From positions 1-64,000 of the forward strand of contig WNNJ02002476.1 in NCBI GenBank assembly GCA_012934845.2: a DNA stretch of 64,000 nucleotides, read 5' to 3'. The stretch comes from Pomphorhynchus laevis. Its lineage: Eukaryota; Acanthocephala; Palaeacanthocephala; Echinorhynchida; Pomphorhynchidae. The notes under the pieces were generated by a model, which did no database searches, was not told the DNA's origin, and saw only the letters and a program-made list of their open reading frames with translations. Positions 47,447-59,129 of the stretch are shown piece after piece. A program made the translations under genes and the position numbers. The number at the start of each line of letters is the position of its first letter. The first letter of the stretch is position 1.

Positions 47447-50400
47447 ATGTTGATGTTGAATTGCTTCGCTGTTTTCCTGTGTTCATGCTCCATTGTATGG
47501 TCAGATCAAGCTGTAAGCCTCAGTGAACACCAAATCCAAAAATGTGCAGGTAGGACAGTACTTTACATTGAAGATATGGTTAAAAATGATATTTTATATT
47601 AGATCCGGGCAGACTACCTATCAAAAGTATTTCTATCGAATCCTGTACTGCTTATGATCCACATTCTCGAACTTGTTCTCTTCGAAGCAACAAGGTGGCA
47701 ACATTAACAACAGTCTTCAGCAGTAAGTTAGATATAATTAGATTTTATTTGAAAATGTCAAATTTTCTATATCACAACATGTCGTGATTACATAAGCGGT
47801 ATAGAATAATATTCAATCACCATGCAAATCTGTTGATTGAATATTAATATTCAGTCATTATTATTTAACTTTCGTTTTAAATTTTTTCTTTTCAGATAGA
47901 ATATGACATCCTTACGATAACATAATGTTAACAAATAATTATATAATTTTTTTATTTATTTTTTTATAAAAATAATATTATTATTAAGATTATAAATGAG
48001 TAAATATAACTTCTCATATGAAAGCTACTCCCCTTACATAAATAAGGTTTTTCTACTCAAGCCTATATTAATAGACTTTTACATCATCTTGGCCACCCAG
48101 AAACAAATGCATTGAAACAAATAATTATATAATTGTAATTATATATTATAGTTATTAAAGTTAATATTATTGATCGTATATATTATTCGTTTCTAATAAT
48201 TTAAACAATTTCAGATTATACATAAATAAACTAGGCCGTTGTATTGTAGTGGGATGATACCTTTCCAGTAAATCATATAAACGAATGTATTGACATATTT
48301 TGTACTATAAATAAATTGAAAAATATATCTAAATTGTAAAAATAAATTTTATAACATTGATTTTTATTAACTGATTAATAAATGAACTACCAGGTATTAT
48401 CTTAAAGATTTGATCAATCTTTAGAACATAGATTGTAAATTTTGTTTAAATTTAGATTGTGAATTTGAATATGTAATTTACAATTTATTTAAATTTATAA
48501 TTTTAAATTTTTATTATATATATTATATAGTTAAATTTATATATTAATTTATATATATATTAATTGAGTCATTTATTTTATTAACTAAATATCTTATTAA
48601 TTTCAATAGTTAATTAAGTTACCTTAATTAAGAAAGCATAATTTTTAATAATCAGATTATAAATGAGTAATTTTAACTTCTCCTATGAAAGCTACTAGCC
48701 TTACATAAATAAGGTTTTTCTACTCAAGCCTATATTAATAGACTTTTACATCATCTTGGCCACCCAGAAACCATGCATTCAAACAACACACAACTATTTA
48801 AAACTATGCTCCTTGCACTCGACTACGAAATGGCCACAGTAAAGTAGCTAGAAGCCACTTTATGGCGTAAATTACACACTACTAAAATACCACTATAAAC
48901 TACAATAAGTTAACCTACTTATTCATTTTTTACTAAAGTATTTTTTTAATATTCTAGGAGGCGATGTTTCAAAAGCGTCTATCGAAAATGCTAATGTTGT
49001 TGCAACGGCTTACGTTGGAAATGAGCCGTATGATAGAAAAGAACCAAAAAACGCATATACTATCAAGTGCAATGGGGATACTTGTACATTAATTAACAAA
49101 TTTGTAATTGAAGACACATATCCAAAGGTAAGATATTTTAATTTAACTTCTTAATAAGGCGTTCCTTTTAGCTTCTAATAAATTTTACTACATTTGCATA
49201 ATTGAAATTTGCGACAATTTAATATAAAATTTTAATAACCTATTACTTAATTTAAATTTTCACAGTAAATTATTTATTATTTATAAAGCCATTAACTGGT
49301 AACATTAAATTCATTAAACATTTCAAGTTATAACATTTTTAAATTAGTAGTTTGATCTGATAAGTAGAAATGGCTTTATAGACATTTCTTTGCTAAAAAT
49401 ATTTTAAATTTGAATATACGCAAAAGTCGATATCATGAGGTTTTTTTAGTTGCATTTTAGAGCTCTCCGTATGTTTGGTATTCGTTAGTTAATATTAAAT
49501 AGTAAAATAATAATTAATATTTCATAAATAGAATAATTAGAATAATTAATTTTAATATAATAAATATAAAAATATAATAGAAAATATAATCATTTTAGCG
49601 ATAAGTGTATTAAAATGTATGATAAAATAATGTATGAAAATAAGTTATAAAATAAGTCAGTTATCTGATCTGATTATTTAACAGGTCAGATAAAAATATT
49701 TAATTATCACAATCATCGTTGTGATAGAATAATTACCAGTCAATTATTATTATTTTTAATTTATAAATGATACAAAATAAAATTTAATGTTTATTAAAAT
49801 GTATGATAAATTTATAATAAATGATTTATAATAATATAATAATAAATAATAATATTCTATTATTATTTATAATAGAATCGTTAAGTATTTTGAAGTATTC
49901 TAATTTAATAATAATTGCGGTGAGAACGTTTGTCGTGTTCTCTCTACTTCAAGACTTAAATCACATAAGATAGCGATCTTAACCGCCCAAGATTCTAATA
50001 TAGAATTTATATATTTATAATATTTATATAATATATTTATAGCTTCATTTTCCATAAAGCTTCATGAATGAGCTGGCAGCTTTCCAACAGCTATTCGTTT
50101 CGATCATCCTCCATTGATTTTTTTAATCCTGAATGTAACTCTTTCACAGCTATATGCTTGTATGCTTTTCTTTAAAGAAAAAATGAATTTAACTGACATG
50201 TCAGTTTTTCATGACATGCTCATTAAAGTTAATAAAGTTACTCTAATTCCTTACATTTTTAACTTGACTTAAATTAACTCTAATTTGCACGAACAATAAG
50301 CTAAGATAATGTTTAATTTGCATTATGGCAAAACAGTTCATAATTGTTTTAAATTTTTAAATCGAACCGATTATCATTCGTAGTCATATTCACTTACGTT

Positions 50401-50727
50401 TATGTAATTTGTTGCTTTTCAAAAACATTTTATTCATAATAAAGAGTTAACAACACAAATTATAAAATAAATCGACACTAATTTTGCGTTATATAGTTAA
50501 TGATTGAAATCTTGTTAATTTCAATAATACATATTTTTACAAAATTATTTATTTTTAAACTTTTATAATTAACTTTTATTTTAATAATTTATTTTTACTT
50601 TTATTGTGTATGCAAAATATTAATTTTATTCAATACTTAGACGGAAGTCCCTATTGACTACTCTCTTGTTCGCAAAGGCCTCAACGAGAAACTTATTTGC
50701 TTCCACCAGACAGTGAAGATCATATAA
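47447..50727 (+). CDS. NPC2: NPC2/ML-domain secreted lipid-binding protein
   Basis: Four exons: 47447-47549, 47603-47722, 48958-49127, 50641-50727. All junctions are GT-AG and total 480 nt, giving 159 residues plus a stop. Residues 1-19 are a hydrophobic signal peptide ending at VWS. Six Cys at 33, 49, 59, 112, 117 and 151 reproduce the NPC2 disulfide pattern (1-6, 2-3, 4-5). SCTAYDPHSRTCSL and KCNGDTCTL match the second and fourth Cys neighbourhoods of the family. ML-domain proteins bind sterols or other lipids in a beta-sandwich pocket; arthropods have many, including mite group 2 allergens. The ligand cannot be read from sequence. Intron 2 carries a 1-kb repeat whose other copy lies 1.4 kb upstream of the gene. 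Two in-frame ATGs open the signal peptide; the first was chosen. Confidence 0.85.
47890..48905. repeat. About 1-kb repeat, copy 2, in NPC2-like intron 2
   Basis: Partner of 45045-46085. It has an extra internal duplication: the AAGCTACT...CACCCAG segment (about 110 bp) occurs at 48015-48110 and again at 48690-48770. Confidence 0.75.
49128..50640. other. NPC2-like intron 3
   Basis: About 1.5 kb of AT-rich intron. 49650-49760 holds a CTGATCTGATTATTT stretch and a short TATCACAA...TTGTGATA hairpin. Nothing else recognised. Confidence 0.5.
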
Positions 50728-50894
50728 AGCTGGTTTTATTTAGCAAACGATAAATACTTCAATAAATAAATTATCCTTTTGGTACATTCCTGTTAAAATT
50801 TGCATTACTAAACATTAACATATTAGTTCTATCACGCATAGTAGCTTAATCACCACTCCACTAATTATATTTATAGCATAATACATTTCCATGT

Positions 50895-52485
50895 TTAATA
50901 GTTTATAAATGTACATTAAAACCACTTTCTTTTAATATGAATAAAATACTTAAAGTAATTAAAACAAACTTCAAAAATTATTGTAGGGTAATCGAAATTA
51001 ATACTGGTATAAAACACTATTCTAGTATTAATTCTACAAAAGAATTTTAGAACATACCAAAGAAAACATTCTAGCACAGGCATCAAGAGGCGGTCATCTG
51101 CGTGGTTAAGCGCCCTGCCTCTAAAAGCGAAAACTTCCACTTGACCTCTAAAGAATTCACCGATGCCATTTCAACGCGATATGGTATAATGCCAAATTGG
51201 TGGGTAAACACTGCCCATGCGGAGCTGAATTAGAGGTCGGACATGCCCTCTCATGCAGAAAAGGTGGCCTCCCAACCATCAGGCACAATGCGCTACGTGT
51301 CATAATTGTTCATGAACTAACCAGTGTGTGACACAGCGTGGAAATCGAACCACAACTATCCCCAGTTTCTGACAACCTTAAATTTGACGCGTCGAACACT
51401 TTAAGAGAATATAGAGCAAGGGTAGACGTGGTAGGAACAGGACTCAACGGCACACAATATGAGCGGACATTCTCGGATGTCAGTGTCTTTTCCATTTTTG
51501 CTCAATCGTTTTCAAACCGAGCCCTCTCGTCCTCCTTCGAGTACAACGAGAACAGGAAGATTTCTAAATACGAAGAAAGAGTGACAACAGTCAAAAAGGT
51601 TCGTTTATACCATTTATCCTATCATCGTCAGGTGGACTAGGAGATCGCGCTAGATCTTCAATAAAATCAATCGCTACTGCAAAATCAAGACAGAGCCTAA
51701 CGAGCTATGCCGACATAATATCAGGTTGTCGTTTGCAGTAGCCCGTACTTCATCCCCGTGCCTCCGAGCCCCGAGAGGATGGTCACAATCCACCATTTAA
51801 ATATGCTAATTTAAATAGTGGATAATCAGATAAAATATAAAATAAATAGATCATTTGCCTAAAATAATGGAGAGGTCATTTGCAGAAGAATCATTTTATT
51901 ATCAGCTTTCGTCATATAATGGTCGTAAGGGCATAGTCACTTGTACAAATGAATTCAATGCACTCTGTGTGATGTAATTAAGTTATTCCCAAAAAATCAT
52001 TTAACTGTGCATGCAGTTAATTTCATGAAAATATTGTATTAACATAGTATGGCAAGAAATAGTAGCTCAATTATAGCTGATTTATTTTTAAGCTTTATAG
52101 AATATAAATTTGTTCATAACTGTTTATAAAATAAATCTAAATTATATTAAGATATGAAATATATGTTTCGATACATTGATGATATATGTGTATTTAATTC
52201 TAATAATTTTTATTCAATTAGTGAGCAAATTTATCCAGAAAGCCTTATTCTTAACAAAACCAATATTAATGATAAAGAAGGTGTATATCTAGATATGAAC
52301 ATTAAATTAACATTAACTAAAACTAATATTAATTTATATCGTAAAGATGACATATTTAAATTTACAAGAAACATATTTTTGCATGATCATTCATGCATAC
52401 CATATAATATAAAATATAATACATTCAATAATGAAATTTTAAGAATTGCAACAATTTGTAACGATATTGGCTTTCTTTAAAATCA
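50895..52485 (+). mobile_element. PLE-K copy interrupted by another element
   Basis: 50895-51060 matches the RT from about TLKPLS to NSTKEF, and 52040-52480 resumes at SPIIADLFLSF-like sequence and runs through FRYIDDICVF to ICNDIGFL. The intervening 1 kb is unrelated and replaces roughly 100 residues of RT. It is broken. Confidence 0.7.
51075..51790 (+). mobile_element. LINE fragment with restriction-like nuclease
   Basis: The reading CPCGAELEVGHALSC, then GGLPTIRHNALR, gives a CCHC zinc motif and RHN block. The frame 51338-51640 then gives REYRARVDVVGTG, ERTFSDVSVFSIFAQSF and SKYEERV. This is the PD-(D/E)XK end of a non-LTR-type element, with RARVDV as the nuclease Asp region. A frame change lies near 51330. 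The RT is absent. It sits inside a PLE-K copy. Confidence 0.65.
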
Positions 52486-52847
52486 TTTAATTATTTTTTA
52501 TGTATAGTATAAAATAGCTAATCTGATTAATATAGCGAGATTATATTTTGATAGCCCGGCTCTTCTGATAATGCGTTATAAACATCCACGTCGAGTTACG
52601 GCAGGCTTGTCGACTTTGCCCGAGCTCCTTTGTCCCTCATTAATATTAATTATCTCTAGCACTCGAATCTTTCGAGTAGCTAAATAATAGCTTGTTACAA
52701 GATATAATTCTTATAAAATTCACTTTTTTAATGTTTTAATCTTTAAATCATAAAAACATAGATGAATTATATGCATTGGCATGATATAAATGGTGGATAA
52801 AAACACTGACTCGAGTGTTTGATCGAGAAAATAGAGCAGGCGCAAAG

Positions 52848-53089
52848 CTATTTATGCTGTCTTGAATCACATTTACACAAATTACGGCTGGATAATTGAA
52901 GTTTACCACATTTAATGTAGTCTTTCAAAAGGTATATTTTAATCATGTTGTGTTCGGAACAATTACATAAATATAGAAATATTTTCTTAAATAAAAAAGT
53001 AACGACCAACAGGTAAGACATGCTAATTAATGACAACGTGAATGTTTTTTTAGTTTTTTTTTATTATTTCTTGGAACATCAGCAGTCTT
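52848..53089. other. Short intergenic stretch
   Basis: AT-rich, no gene recognised. Confidence 0.4.
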
Positions 53090-53735
53090 TAGCAATACAA
53101 TTCACAGTCCCAGGTCCAGTGGGATCTGAGCCCCCGGCCGCACCAGCGCGCCGCCTTCCGACTGAACAATTCGGGGTCTTTCACCACCCCCCCCCCGAAG
53201 AGTCCAATCGAGGCGGACTATGCTCGGTAATCGCGAGATGAGGAGCTTGAGAAACCTTAGTCTTTGCTCTGGGGGACGTCCTCTCGAAAAGAAGACTAAT
53301 CCCGAGATAGCCCAAGTACCCCAGAGGCGTACTTGGGTTTTCCCCATTAATGACAGATGCTGATCCTGTTTCAGGGCCCATCTAGCTCTCTTCAGAATCC
53401 GTTTGAGTCTATCCAGTCAGCGTTCACCGACAAATTTTATCCGTAACAGTGAACCTCAGATACTTTACTCGAATCATAAATATCGGGAGTGGTTGAGGTT
53501 GCAAAATGGAGTAGAATGCAGAAAGTGCAGAAAGTGCTAGTCTCTTAAATTTCTTTTTTGTTGAAGGAGCACTATGAAATACAAACACCTACGATTTCAA
53601 TTAGTTGAGAATAAGATTGGAAGGAAGAAGCTAGTCTTTCAATCTTAAAAATAAATAGCTGATGTCTTAGACTACATCATTGCACCTGCGTCCAGGAAAC
53701 AGGTCTGTAGTATCATCAATTGATCGCGAAATTAT
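53090..53735 (-). mobile_element. LINE fragment related to the 18-21 kb LINE
   Basis: The minus strand gives KTQVRLWGTWAISGLVFFSR and [19 protein letters not shown], almost the same as the 18.2-kb LINE end, but with frame changes and a run of ten C at about 53187-53196. Upstream the match decays to about 53735, just after the YADD region would be expected. It is 5'-truncated. Confidence 0.8.
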
Positions 53736-54368
53736 TAATTATTTAATTAGTCAAAATTATTAATTATCGCTATTGTAAATAGTGACGCTTTTCGTTAATA
53801 GCGTCACCTTCAACAACTAGTTGTAAGCGCGTCATTGTTTTAAAAATAATTAAATCACATCTAAATCATCTTTAATGAATTTATTATAAAGTGATAATTG
53901 TTTCAACAATTTGTTTAAATTGTTTGATCAAATTGTCGATTTTAGGAAAATTAAACCTTTTAATTTAAACAATACGCGATACGTAATGCCATATAAACTA
54001 AGTGATTTTGTTACGAAATATGTCCAACATGTCACCACGACGTTGGGAATAATACGATACATGTGAAATGTATATGATTATTATCATATGCCCTTTACAT
54101 ACACATTCACATATACATTTATGATCTATTTTACATTAATAAAATTTTCGTTTTGAATCAGATTGATCGAAATAAAAAAAATTCGATTTTATTTTGTTTG
54201 TAAACTTTGATTTTGATTCATCATCAATAGTACGCAGATTATACACTATAATTTTCTTTTTATAAAGCACATGTTGTATTTGCTATTGACTATTTTGATA
54301 TACATTTAAACATTTAAAATACTTTTCACATCAATCTGAAAGAATTATGCTACAACTTTAATGTACCA

Positions 54369-54484
54369 ACACTAACAGGAAAAATGCTAAAACCTGTAAT
54401 GCCTTTTTAAACTTCTTCAGGAAGCTTAATCCGGGATGCACTGTAAAGGTTAAAAGGTTTTAGCCTTTTCCTGTTAGTGTTAGT
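54369..54484. mobile_element. Foldback element with 28-bp arms
   Basis: AACACTAACAGGAAAAA...GCTAAAACC faces GGTTTTAGCCTTTTCCTGTTAGTGTT with a spacer of about 55 bp that itself contains CTTCAGGAAG. It is a MITE-like unit with no coding content. Confidence 0.75.
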
Positions 54485-55094
54485 AAATAAAGTTTTACTA
54501 AATTATTTCCAATTATCGTTATTATTTTTATATTATCCCTATTAGTTTTTGTTCAATGGATAATTCATATCTTAGTTAAAAGTTAATGTTTTGATTGTAC
54601 ATTTTTGGAAGCCATGATAATTTAATAAGATCTACACACAGCATCAGAAAGTATTATTTTGTTTGTTTTATAGATTAGTAGAATTATTAATAAATGGAAT
54701 TAAAAGCCTGATCATTAATTTAATAATGTCCCATTATGGCAAAATGTGCTTCTGCCTTTAACAAAAGGGTTCCGAGCTAACAGCTCTTAAACGATATATT
54801 AACTCTTAATTATGTTGGGCCGGTTTGGGAATCGTTTAACTCGGTGCTAAGAATATGATTAAAGTGCAATCTGGATTCAAAACGATAATCTTACTCCGAT
54901 TTTACACAAAAGTAGTGCGCTTAATAGTGCAGTATGGAGTAGAATTCGGAGATCACTTTTTAATATTTCATCTTGAGTGATGCCACCATAACAACAGTGA
55001 CTTTAGGGTCATATATCGAAGTATCAAGAGATTTGATGGAATCAGCTTGTCAAGAATTAGCAACTTATATCCGCTCTGAAAACAGGGAGAGAGA

Positions 55095-55260
55095 TGTATA
55101 AGACATGCTGATTGTGCGATAAAAGTATAAACAATTATCTATTAATTGATGGATTAATAATTATTGAATTAAATTATTCATACCTTAGCCATTATTCATA
55201 CCATTTTTTTATTCATACCATTTATTCATACCAATTATTCATACCATTTTTGGAAGCCAT
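55095..55260. repeat. TATTCATACCA tandem repeats
   Basis: ATTCATACC occurs about six times between 55185 and 55250. Just before it, a 46-bp segment (55095-55140) is repeated at 56017-56062. Confidence 0.8.
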
Positions 55261-55269
55261 GACAGATGC

Positions 55270-55450
55270 ATTTTTATAAATTTCTTCGGGGCGCCGTAAT
55301 ACGACAGACGCATAGCCCCCAATGGAGTGTTTCGACCTATTGAGTCGAAACGGAACCCTTCAATTGAAAATATGGCCTCCTTTCAAGGTCCCCGACCCAT
55401 TGGAGTCAAGGGCTTGAAAAGAAGGACCCGGCCTTTTATCCTATCCGATT
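55270..55450. other. GC-richer structured patch
   Basis: Much less AT-rich than its flanks. It has a GTTTCGAC...GTCGAAAC hairpin at 55328-55350 and two more CCAATGGAGT / CCCATTGGAGTC variants. No frame; it may be the end of an unidentified repeat element. Confidence 0.4.
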
Positions 55451-55574
55451 AATTAAGCACAACTTGCAGTATACTTTCATTCACGCATAAAACAGCCATT
55501 TATATTTACATTAATAAACAGTTCCGATTCGTCTAAGCCCGCTTATCAATTGCTGCTAAAATAATTTTGTGAAA

Positions 55575-55904
55575 TTATTTCCAACGATTGATTGATTCCA
55601 GTGATTCGTCACAGCATAATTCACTTGCAAATGAAAGATCCTGTATGTAGATCAGTGACCGTGGATCCGGTGTTATAGTCAGTTCCTGATAGCTTGACCG
55701 TGGATCCGGTGTTATAGTCAGTTCCTGATAGCTTGACCGTTGAGCCGATGTTATAGCCACAAATAGTTTGTCGTTTGAGGCTGTGACAACTTCTAGAGAT
55801 AATAGAGACCTCACACGAGTTGATAGGTGGTTTGTAATAGCTTCTTTGGAAAGACGACGGAACGATATATGATGGACATGTGTATTTTCAACTAGCTTGA
55901 TCAA
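55575..55904 (-). CDS. Unrecognised open frame with internal repeat
   Basis: 109 residues starting with ATG at 55904. The C-terminal half contains two exact SSYQELTITPDPR units encoded by 39-bp tandem repeats (55657-55695, 55696-55734, partial third). An adjacent upstream reading (55990-55910) gives GDPFNSTISTADDIQQF, so a larger, now broken gene is possible. I do not recognise a family. No splice junction is convincing. It could be a decayed host gene or part of a repeat. Confidence 0.25.
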   Translation of the reverse strand: MIKLVENTHVHHISFRRLSKEAITNHLSTRVRSLLSLEVVTASNDKLFVAITSAQRSSYQELTITPDPRSSYQELTITPDPRSLIYIQDLSFASELCCDESLESINRWK

Positions 55905-56505
55905 TCATAATCATCTGGCAAACCCGAGAATTGCTGTATATCATCGGCAGTGGAAATTGTCGAATTGAAAGGATCGCCCTGCAGGAAATACACAATTGGC
56001 AGTGGAAATATAGTAAAGCAGTGTATAAGACATGCTGATTGTGCGATAAAAGTATAAACAATTATCGTCAAAAATTTTGGTCTAAACTTTTATGTTGAAC
56101 GCAGCTAAATACATAATGGAATCGTCTATCAACTACTTTATGTACTAATTGAATAACTAATTATCGAATCTCCACGTTTGAATCGCCAACACTTGAATAT
56201 TTAAATAACGTAGAATTACAAGTATTTGAAAGTGTATTGCCCTCGCATGCATGAAAAGTGTTATTATTCACTATATTAAATTTTTTTGTCTTAAAACCTA
56301 AAACAAACTTATAATTGTTATTTTAGTTCAATCACAATTGCGTCTGCGAAACAATAATATTAATGATTTGTTAATATTTGGCCTGCAATTAAGTATAAAT
56401 CTGTATACTGTAAGCTAAAAATATAAAATTAAAAATAAAGAGATAAATATATTGCAAGAAAATAGCTTTTAAAATCAGGATTCAATTCTTCATGGTTGAA
56501 ATGAT

Positions 56506-57012
56506 CTAAGGTTTTGTCGTTGATGCGGTGGTACTGGTCGTCGTCGGTGCGGCAGTGGTTGTTGTGGTTGTACTTGATGGCATCATAACAGGAATTATAA
56601 TCGGAGGAACCCTCTTGTTGTATTGAATTGGGAATTTATACGAGGGAGCAGCTTGTAAAATGATGGGGTATGGCTGCTGTGCATTGAATAAAGGCTTAGT
56701 AACTGCAAAGGTCGGAATAGTTCGGTATGTTTTAACTAGTTGAAAGGCTGGCTGCGGCGCAGAAGGAACATAAAAACGTTGACCACTCTGTAAAATTGAT
56801 GTCTGGATACCTGGAATTATTGAAGAGCTCGAAGACGCCGCATAGAATAGCTGTTTCGTCTTCGGATCATCTCTACCTTTGCCATCAAACGACTTACTGT
56901 CTGAAATAGAAAAACTTTGCAAAGACAACCATCACACTAGTTAGATACCTGCGGGTAATGACTCGATAGCTTGTGCGCCAAGTAAAATAAGGAAAGCAAG
57001 CTCGTAATACAT
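56506..57012 (-). CDS. Secreted Thr-rich protein A
   Basis: Two exons on the minus strand: 57012-56949 and 56900-56506, with a 48-bp GT-AG intron. The product is 152 residues. Residues 1-18 form a signal peptide (MYYELAFLILLGAQAIES). The middle is Pro/Gln-rich with KQLFYAAS and RFYVPSAPQPAFQ; then comes PPIIIPVMMPS and a Thr/Ala tail (STTTTTTAAPTTTSTTAS) typical of O-glycosylated mucin-like segments. TATAAAA on the minus strand at 57070-57064, 52 bp before the ATG, is a likely TATA box. It is paralogous to the divergent neighbour (shared KQLFF/Y, RxFxVP and PPIIIPV blocks). No known family is recognised; an extracellular, cuticular, salivary or silk-like role is possible but only inferred. 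Confidence 0.8.
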
Positions 57013-57361
57013 CGATAAACTCTTTACAAACAATTGTTTAACCGGAATTTTTTGAAACACAGTTTTTATACAGGAAAGAAGCATTCACCCGTAGCCACAC
57101 TGACAGTAAACGCGTTCGCTAGCTTTGATGTTTTTTTAATAAAAAACAAGAATAATCAACACCTGTCAAACATTGTTTGACAATGTTTGGCGGTAAACAA
57201 CAATAAATACGATCCAAACGTGGTTCATGCACGACGATTGTTGTCATAATATAATGAGCGATGCATCATTCGCATCTTGAAGCTTTTGTACTTTAATAAA
57301 TTGTTATTAATTATCTCCCTTATCGAGTTTCTCAACGAACTTTGAAAAAGGAATCTGACAA
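57013..57361. promoter_or_regulatory. Shared region between two divergent paralogs
   Basis: 349 bp separates the two start codons. It contains a minus-strand TATAAAA at 57070-57064 for protein A and an AT-rich TATAATG at about 57249 on the plus side. Joint regulation is inferred from the arrangement. Confidence 0.5.
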
Positions 57362-57937
57362 ATGTGTACCGCTGTCGTAATTTTCTGTGTGGTATTATTC
57401 ATCAGAACTACAATTGAATTGCCGGCATCAGGTATAACAGGTATAATCTTTTTAGTTTAGATATTTTAAGTGCATACGTTTTTAGCTAATAAGCATGCCA
57501 TACGTGACAATTTAAGTGTAGCGCATGATCACAACGAAACAGCACCGACAATGAAGCAGTTGTTCTTCTCGTCTACAGGTACCGGAGGAACAATGATGGT
57601 ACCAACTGGAAGGAAATTTTTAGTACCTGACCCATCACGCCCCATACAAGTTCCATATCCCACATTCTCTGGTTCGCCCTATTTACCGTATCATCATCAT
57701 CATCATCCATATTATCATCCCTCTTTTATGGGCAGTGGTCAACCTCCTATTATCATCCCAGTCTACATTCCATCACCGTCAACCACAACTGAACAAGCGA
57801 CAAGTTCAACCACAGCAGCAACTGCCACGACCAGCAGTAGTACGGATTCAACTACTACCACGGGTTCAACAACTACGACAGCTGCAACAACTACAACAAC
57901 GGAATCAACATCTACAACGGCCTCAGCAGTTCCATAA
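57362..57937 (+). CDS. Secreted Thr-rich protein B
   Basis: Exons 57362-57431 and 57486-57937, with a 54-bp GT-AG intron, giving 173 residues. The acceptor at 57485 keeps the frame; other nearby AGs do not. The signal peptide is MCTAVVIFCVVLFIRTTIEL. The mature part has NETAPTMKQLFFSS, then RKFLVPDPSRPIQVPYP, a His/Tyr/Pro patch (YLPYHHHHHPYYHPS), QPPIIIPVYIPSPS and a 60-residue Thr/Ser/Ala tail with many TTT runs. The intron sits at the same place as in protein A, after the signal peptide (LPA/S), and in the same phase, which confirms that the pair arose by duplication. Confidence 0.8.
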
Positions 57938-58368
57938 GCTGTTGAAATCCCGGTTATTAATAAAGTACCCATATTTTGCTATAGTTGTTTCATAAGTGAT
58001 TGAACATCCGTTATTTATTTTTCTTAAGTTATAAAATATGATACCACAATTTGTTTATCACAATTTTTCAAGTTTGTTAAACGGATTTTGAGTTTACTAT
58101 ATTTACATCGAATTCGTAAAAGTAACCAGATTTCTTCCATAGCACAACATTTTAATAAAAGCAACCAGATTTCTTCCATAGCTTTTAATTTGAAATTTAT
58201 AAAATTTAATCACTTATCTTCAGATTAATCTAATCTATCAACATTCCACTTTTACATATTCCAGTTAAATGTGTAACTGGAAAGCAATTAGAAATTGAAA
58301 TATAAAATTTATAATTAAAATATTAAGTTAATTTGATTGTGCAGTCATTGTTACAATTTAAATTTTGG

Positions 58369-58507
58369 ATGACACTGTACTTTTTTTGCTACAATCCTAT
58401 TGCCAACATCAGTAGCTACATTTCAGTATTAAAAAATGTACGCTACATTTCACCAATACTGAAATAGAGCTGTTGGCTTATAGGATTGAAGCAAAGTACA
58501 ATGTCAT
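58369..58507. mobile_element. Foldback element, about 137 bp
   Basis: TGACACTGTACTTT...CAATCCTAT...GCCAACA faces TGTTGGC...ATAGGATTG...AAAGTACAATGTCA with a short inner loop around ATTTCAGTATT. It is MITE-like, with no coding content. Confidence 0.75.
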
Positions 58508-59024
58508 AAAAAAATTTCAATTAAAATATTATAAAATAAATAAAATTTAATAAAATATCGAAGTTCTAGAGTAAAAGAATGGATAAATTTTAATTTCCAA
58601 TAACTTTTAAGAACGCAATTAAAAATAGAATTAAATTTTTGGAATATAAACATGATGCTTTTACGGAAACAGTGAGCAAGTAAACTGCACAATTGACAAT
58701 TACCTTTACACCATTTACATTTAGTAACAAATATTTTATTGACTATATTTCTTATCCATCTGTTTTGGTACAATTTAATAAAAAGCTTTTTGATACTAAG
58801 TTCATAGCTCTCAAGAGTATTTATTTGAACTGATCCAGTATATTGTTAAGAACAGAATTGGATATAATATTGTTGTGCTCATCTTTATCCTTACTTTCAT
58901 CGTTGCAAAATGATTGATTATCCAGTAACAGCAAAGGTTCAACATGCAAATGTGTTGCGTGCATCAAATCTAAATAAAATATTACGGCAATAATATACTG
59001 TCTTAATACTCCCAAACTCAACAA
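58504..59024 (-). other. Two adjacent unrecognised open frames
   Basis: 59024-58821 looks signal-peptide-like (YIIAVIFYLDLMHATHLHV) but has no ATG at its start. 58773-58504 has a CKWCKGNCQLCSLLAHC cluster. They are in different frames and no GT-AG join is evident. They could be exons of a small Cys-rich secreted protein or chance. Confidence 0.2.
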
Positions 59025-59129
59025 AAATCATTTCACAAAAAACTCATACAAACTGTTATATTGGTGGAACGAAATTTATAGTTCATAATAGGCTCAATAG
59101 TTCATAGGCTCAATGCGCTACCAATTTCT

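Noticed and set aside
57763-57972. Val-rich minus-strand frame
   Set aside because: Antisense shadow of the Thr-rich tail of secreted protein B.
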